Source: Pseudolabrys sp. (lineage in GTDB: Bacteria; Pseudomonadota; Alphaproteobacteria; Rhizobiales; Xanthobacteraceae). Taken from it: a stretch of DNA of 15,446 nt. Made by a program: the position numbers and the translations under genes. Below the pieces are notes generated by a model that saw only the letters and a program-made list of their open reading frames with translations, was not told the DNA's origin and searched no databases. Within the stretch, counting starts at the first letter, position 1; the number at the start of each line of letters is the position of its first letter. Shown piece by piece: positions 14,290 through 15,446 of this stretch. The DNA is taken from positions 1 to 15,446 of the forward strand of contig JAHCKF010000035.1 of the NCBI GenBank assembly GCA_026125925.1. The letters run 5' to 3'.

Positions 14290-14302
14290 TATCAGTTAGT
14301 TA
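14290..14302 (+). promoter_or_regulatory. IHF-like site between flgF promoter and enhancer
   Basis: TATCAGTTAGTTA matches the IHF consensus WATCAA-N4-TTR except for one A to G change. It lies in a clearly AT-rich patch (about 14278-14308) in otherwise very GC-rich DNA, about 45-57 bp upstream of the predicted flgF start. IHF bends the DNA at such positions in Caulobacter sigma54 flagellar promoters. Confidence 0.5.
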
Positions 14303-14327
14303 GATAAAAGCCGGACCGGCCGGCCAC

Positions 14328-14372
14328 CGGCAAAATGCGCCGTTGGACCGGCTCACCCGGCAAAACTTTCCC
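14328..14372. promoter_or_regulatory. Paired CGGCAAAA elements, candidate enhancer of flgF / operator of fliL
   Basis: Two related sites, CGGCAAAATGCGCCG (14328-14342) and CGGCAAAACTTTCCC (14358-14372), begin exactly 30 bp apart, close to three helical turns. The first has the same CGGCAA-N5-GCCG form as the operator in the flgI/fliX region. They lie about 85-125 bp upstream of the predicted flgF transcription start and just before the CtrA-like box of fliL, so one regulator could act on both genes. FlbD is the obvious candidate. Confidence 0.5.
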
Positions 14373-14398
14373 GGTCAAACCGGCTTGGCAAGGTTCCG

Positions 14399-14406
14399 TT
14401 AACCAT
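14399..14406 (+). promoter_or_regulatory. CtrA-like 8-mer TTAACCAT upstream of fliL
   Basis: This is the same TTAACCAT box (continuing as TTAACCATAC) as upstream of fliX, here 97 bases before the fliL ATG and on the same strand as fliL. It is a candidate CtrA-dependent early promoter for fliL-fliM. No -10 box stands out downstream, and I see nothing else in 14407-14495. Confidence 0.5.
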
Positions 14407-14502
14407 ACGGACCTACCTTTGGTTCCGGGGACGCGGGCACGCATCCGGCGCAATTTTCAGCGCCGCGAGCGGAGCGGTCGCGCTGACTGGGACTGGAAAG
14501 AC

Positions 14503-15027
14503 ATGGCTTCGAAACCGAAGAAGGCGGACGCCGCTGCAACCAAGGACGCCGAGGCAGGCGAGGCGGAGGCCGCGAAGCCGGCAAGCAGGTTCTCCAAGAA
14601 GCTCATCATCATGGCGGCCGCCGGCGTGCTGGTGGTCGGCGGCGGCGGTTTCGGCGCCTATAAATTCTTCGCCGGGCACAAGAAGGCCGCGCAGCAGGCG
14701 GAAGCCGAGAAGAAGAAGCCGGCCGTCTTCGTCGACATGCCCGACGTGCTGGTCAATCTCTCCAACGCCAACAGCGACCGCACGCAATATCTGAAAGTGA
14801 AGATCGTGCTCGAGGTGCCGGACAAGGCGGTGGTCGAGAAGATCACGCCGCTGACGCCGCGCCTGATGGACGCCTTTCAGACCTATCTGCGCGAACTGCG
14901 CCCGACCGACCTCGACGGCTCGGCGGGTCTCTATCGCCTGAAGGAAGAGCTGACCCGGCGTGTCAATGTCGCGCTCGCGCCCGACAAGGTCACCGCGGTG
15001 CTGTTCAAAGAAATCGTCGTGCAGTGA
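14503..15027 (+). CDS. fliL: Flagellar basal body-associated protein FliL
   Basis: FliL is a single-pass inner-membrane protein next to the motor that supports stator function. From the chosen ATG the product has 174 residues. A Lys/Ala/Glu-rich cytoplasmic N-terminus (1-33) precedes one membrane segment (LIIMAAAGVLVVGGGGFGAY, residues 34-53) and a Lys/Glu-rich linker. The periplasmic domain has FVDMPDVLVNLSNANSDRTQ, YLKVKIVLEVPD and a C-terminal KVTAVLFKEIVVQ. The frame is open further upstream to 14335, but the ATG at 14503 has GGAAAG four bases before it, and the extra 56 residues would run through regulatory DNA. It is co-transcribed with fliM 11 bp downstream and divergent from flgF. Confidence 0.94.
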   Translation: MASKPKKADAAATKDAEAGEAEAAKPASRFSKKLIIMAAAGVLVVGGGGFGAYKFFAGHKKAAQQAEAEKKKPAVFVDMPDVLVNLSNANSDRTQYLKVKIVLEVPDKAVVEKITPLTPRLMDAFQTYLRELRPTDLDGSAGLYRLKEELTRRVNVALAPDKVTAVLFKEIVVQ

Positions 15028-15038
15028 CGGCCTGAGCC

Positions 15039-15446
15039 ATGTCTCAGAAAGACCAGGTTAATCAGGAAACGCTCGCGGCCGAGTGGGGCCTCGCGCTGGA
15101 ATCCGAAGGCGGCGCCAAGGCTGGAGGCGCGCTGGCGGACGCCGCCGGCGGTGACGCGACCGAAGCCTCCGCCAGCGAGCAGAACCTCGCCGCGCAGTGG
15201 GGCGGGCTCGCCGGCGACGCCAGCGTCTTCAACCAGGCGTCGAAGGGCGGTGCCGAGCGCGTTCTGAACCAAGACGAGATCGACAGCCTGCTCGGCTTCA
15301 GCCTTGCCGACGTGTCGCTGACCGACCGCTCCGGCATTCGCGCCATCATCGACTCGGCGATGGTGTCCTACGAACGCTTGCCGATGCTGGAAATCGTGTT
15401 CGACCGCCTGGTGCGGTTGATGACGACGTCCTTGCGCAACTTCACC
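15039..15446 (+). CDS. fliM: Flagellar motor switch protein FliM, N-terminal part
   Basis: FliM is the C-ring protein that receives phosphorylated CheY and sets rotation. The gene runs off the window; 136 residues are visible. LNQDEIDSLLGF at residues 76-87 is the conserved CheY-binding motif (LSQAEIDALL in E. coli). It is followed by the start of the middle domain (IRAIIDSAMVSYERLPMLEI, then FDRLVRLMTTSLRNF). Unlike E. coli FliM, where this motif is at the very N-terminus, about 75 residues precede it. These are Ala/Gly/Glu-rich and hold two related short motifs, TLAAEWG (11-17) and NLAAQWG (49-55). The ribosome site is poor, so translation is probably coupled to fliL. Confidence 0.92.
   Translation, partial: MSQKDQVNQETLAAEWGLALESEGGAKAGGALADAAGGDATEASASEQNLAAQWGGLAGDASVFNQASKGGAERVLNQDEIDSLLGFSLADVSLTDRSGIRAIIDSAMVSYERLPMLEIVFDRLVRLMTTSLRNFT

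Noticed and set aside
14335..14502. N-terminal extension of FliL to an upstream ATG at 14335
   Set aside because: It would translate the CGGCAA and TTAACCAT elements, has no ribosome site, and precedes a good ATG with GGAAAG at 14503.

Overview
This window is the core of an alphaproteobacterial flagellar gene cluster. High GC, the FlaF/FlbT/FliX regulators (an alphaproteobacterial set), a stand-alone FlgJ rod-binding protein, a DksA of the single-cysteine type and a 44-bp palindromic intergenic element that I remember from Bradyrhizobium/Rhodopseudomonas-type genomes point to Hyphomicrobiales, probably the Nitrobacteraceae/Xanthobacteraceae neighbourhood. The gene content is conventional. I found no CRISPR array, transposase, phage gene, tRNA or rRNA, and no evidence for an unknown system. 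The less ordinary material is in the control regions and in a few protein oddities.

Layout. (1) 1-4002, plus strand: the 3' end of flgE (hook), then flgK and flgL (hook-filament junction), closed by a terminator that works in both directions. (2) 4102-6882, minus strand: a 639-residue flagellin with an internally duplicated central domain, a UUCG-loop terminator, then flbT and flaF, two post-transcriptional regulators of flagellin. (3) 7141-9097, minus strand: flgI (P ring), flgJ-type rod-binding protein and a probable FlgN chaperone, joined by start/stop overlaps and ending in a terminator. (4) 9354-9764, plus strand: fliX, divergent from flgI. (5) 9939-10391, plus strand: dksA with its own sigma70-like promoter and terminator. 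(6) 10689-14154, minus strand: operon flgF-flgG-flgA-flgH (rod, P-ring chaperone, L ring), with three 32-bp hairpin-forming tandem repeats between flgA and flgH. (7) 14503 to the window end, plus strand: fliL and the start of fliM, divergent from flgF.

How it works together. The genes cover the outer half of the basal body (FlgF, FlgG, FlgJ, FlgA, FlgI, FlgH), the hook and junction (FlgE, FlgK, FlgL), the filament (flagellin with FlbT/FlaF) and the start of the motor/switch operon (FliL, FliM). The two divergent intergenic regions have parallel architecture. The late-type genes flgF and flgI have near-perfect sigma54 -24/-12 promoters. The early-type genes fliX and fliL share the 10-mer TTAACCATAC, which contains the CtrA-type 8-mer known from Caulobacter. 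Elements of the form CGGCAA-N5-GCCG lie between them and fit an enhancer-binding regulator of the FlbD type. An IHF-like site lies between enhancer and promoter at flgF. This suggests a Caulobacter-like class II/class III hierarchy (CtrA, then sigma54/FlbD gated by FliX), which I infer from motifs only.
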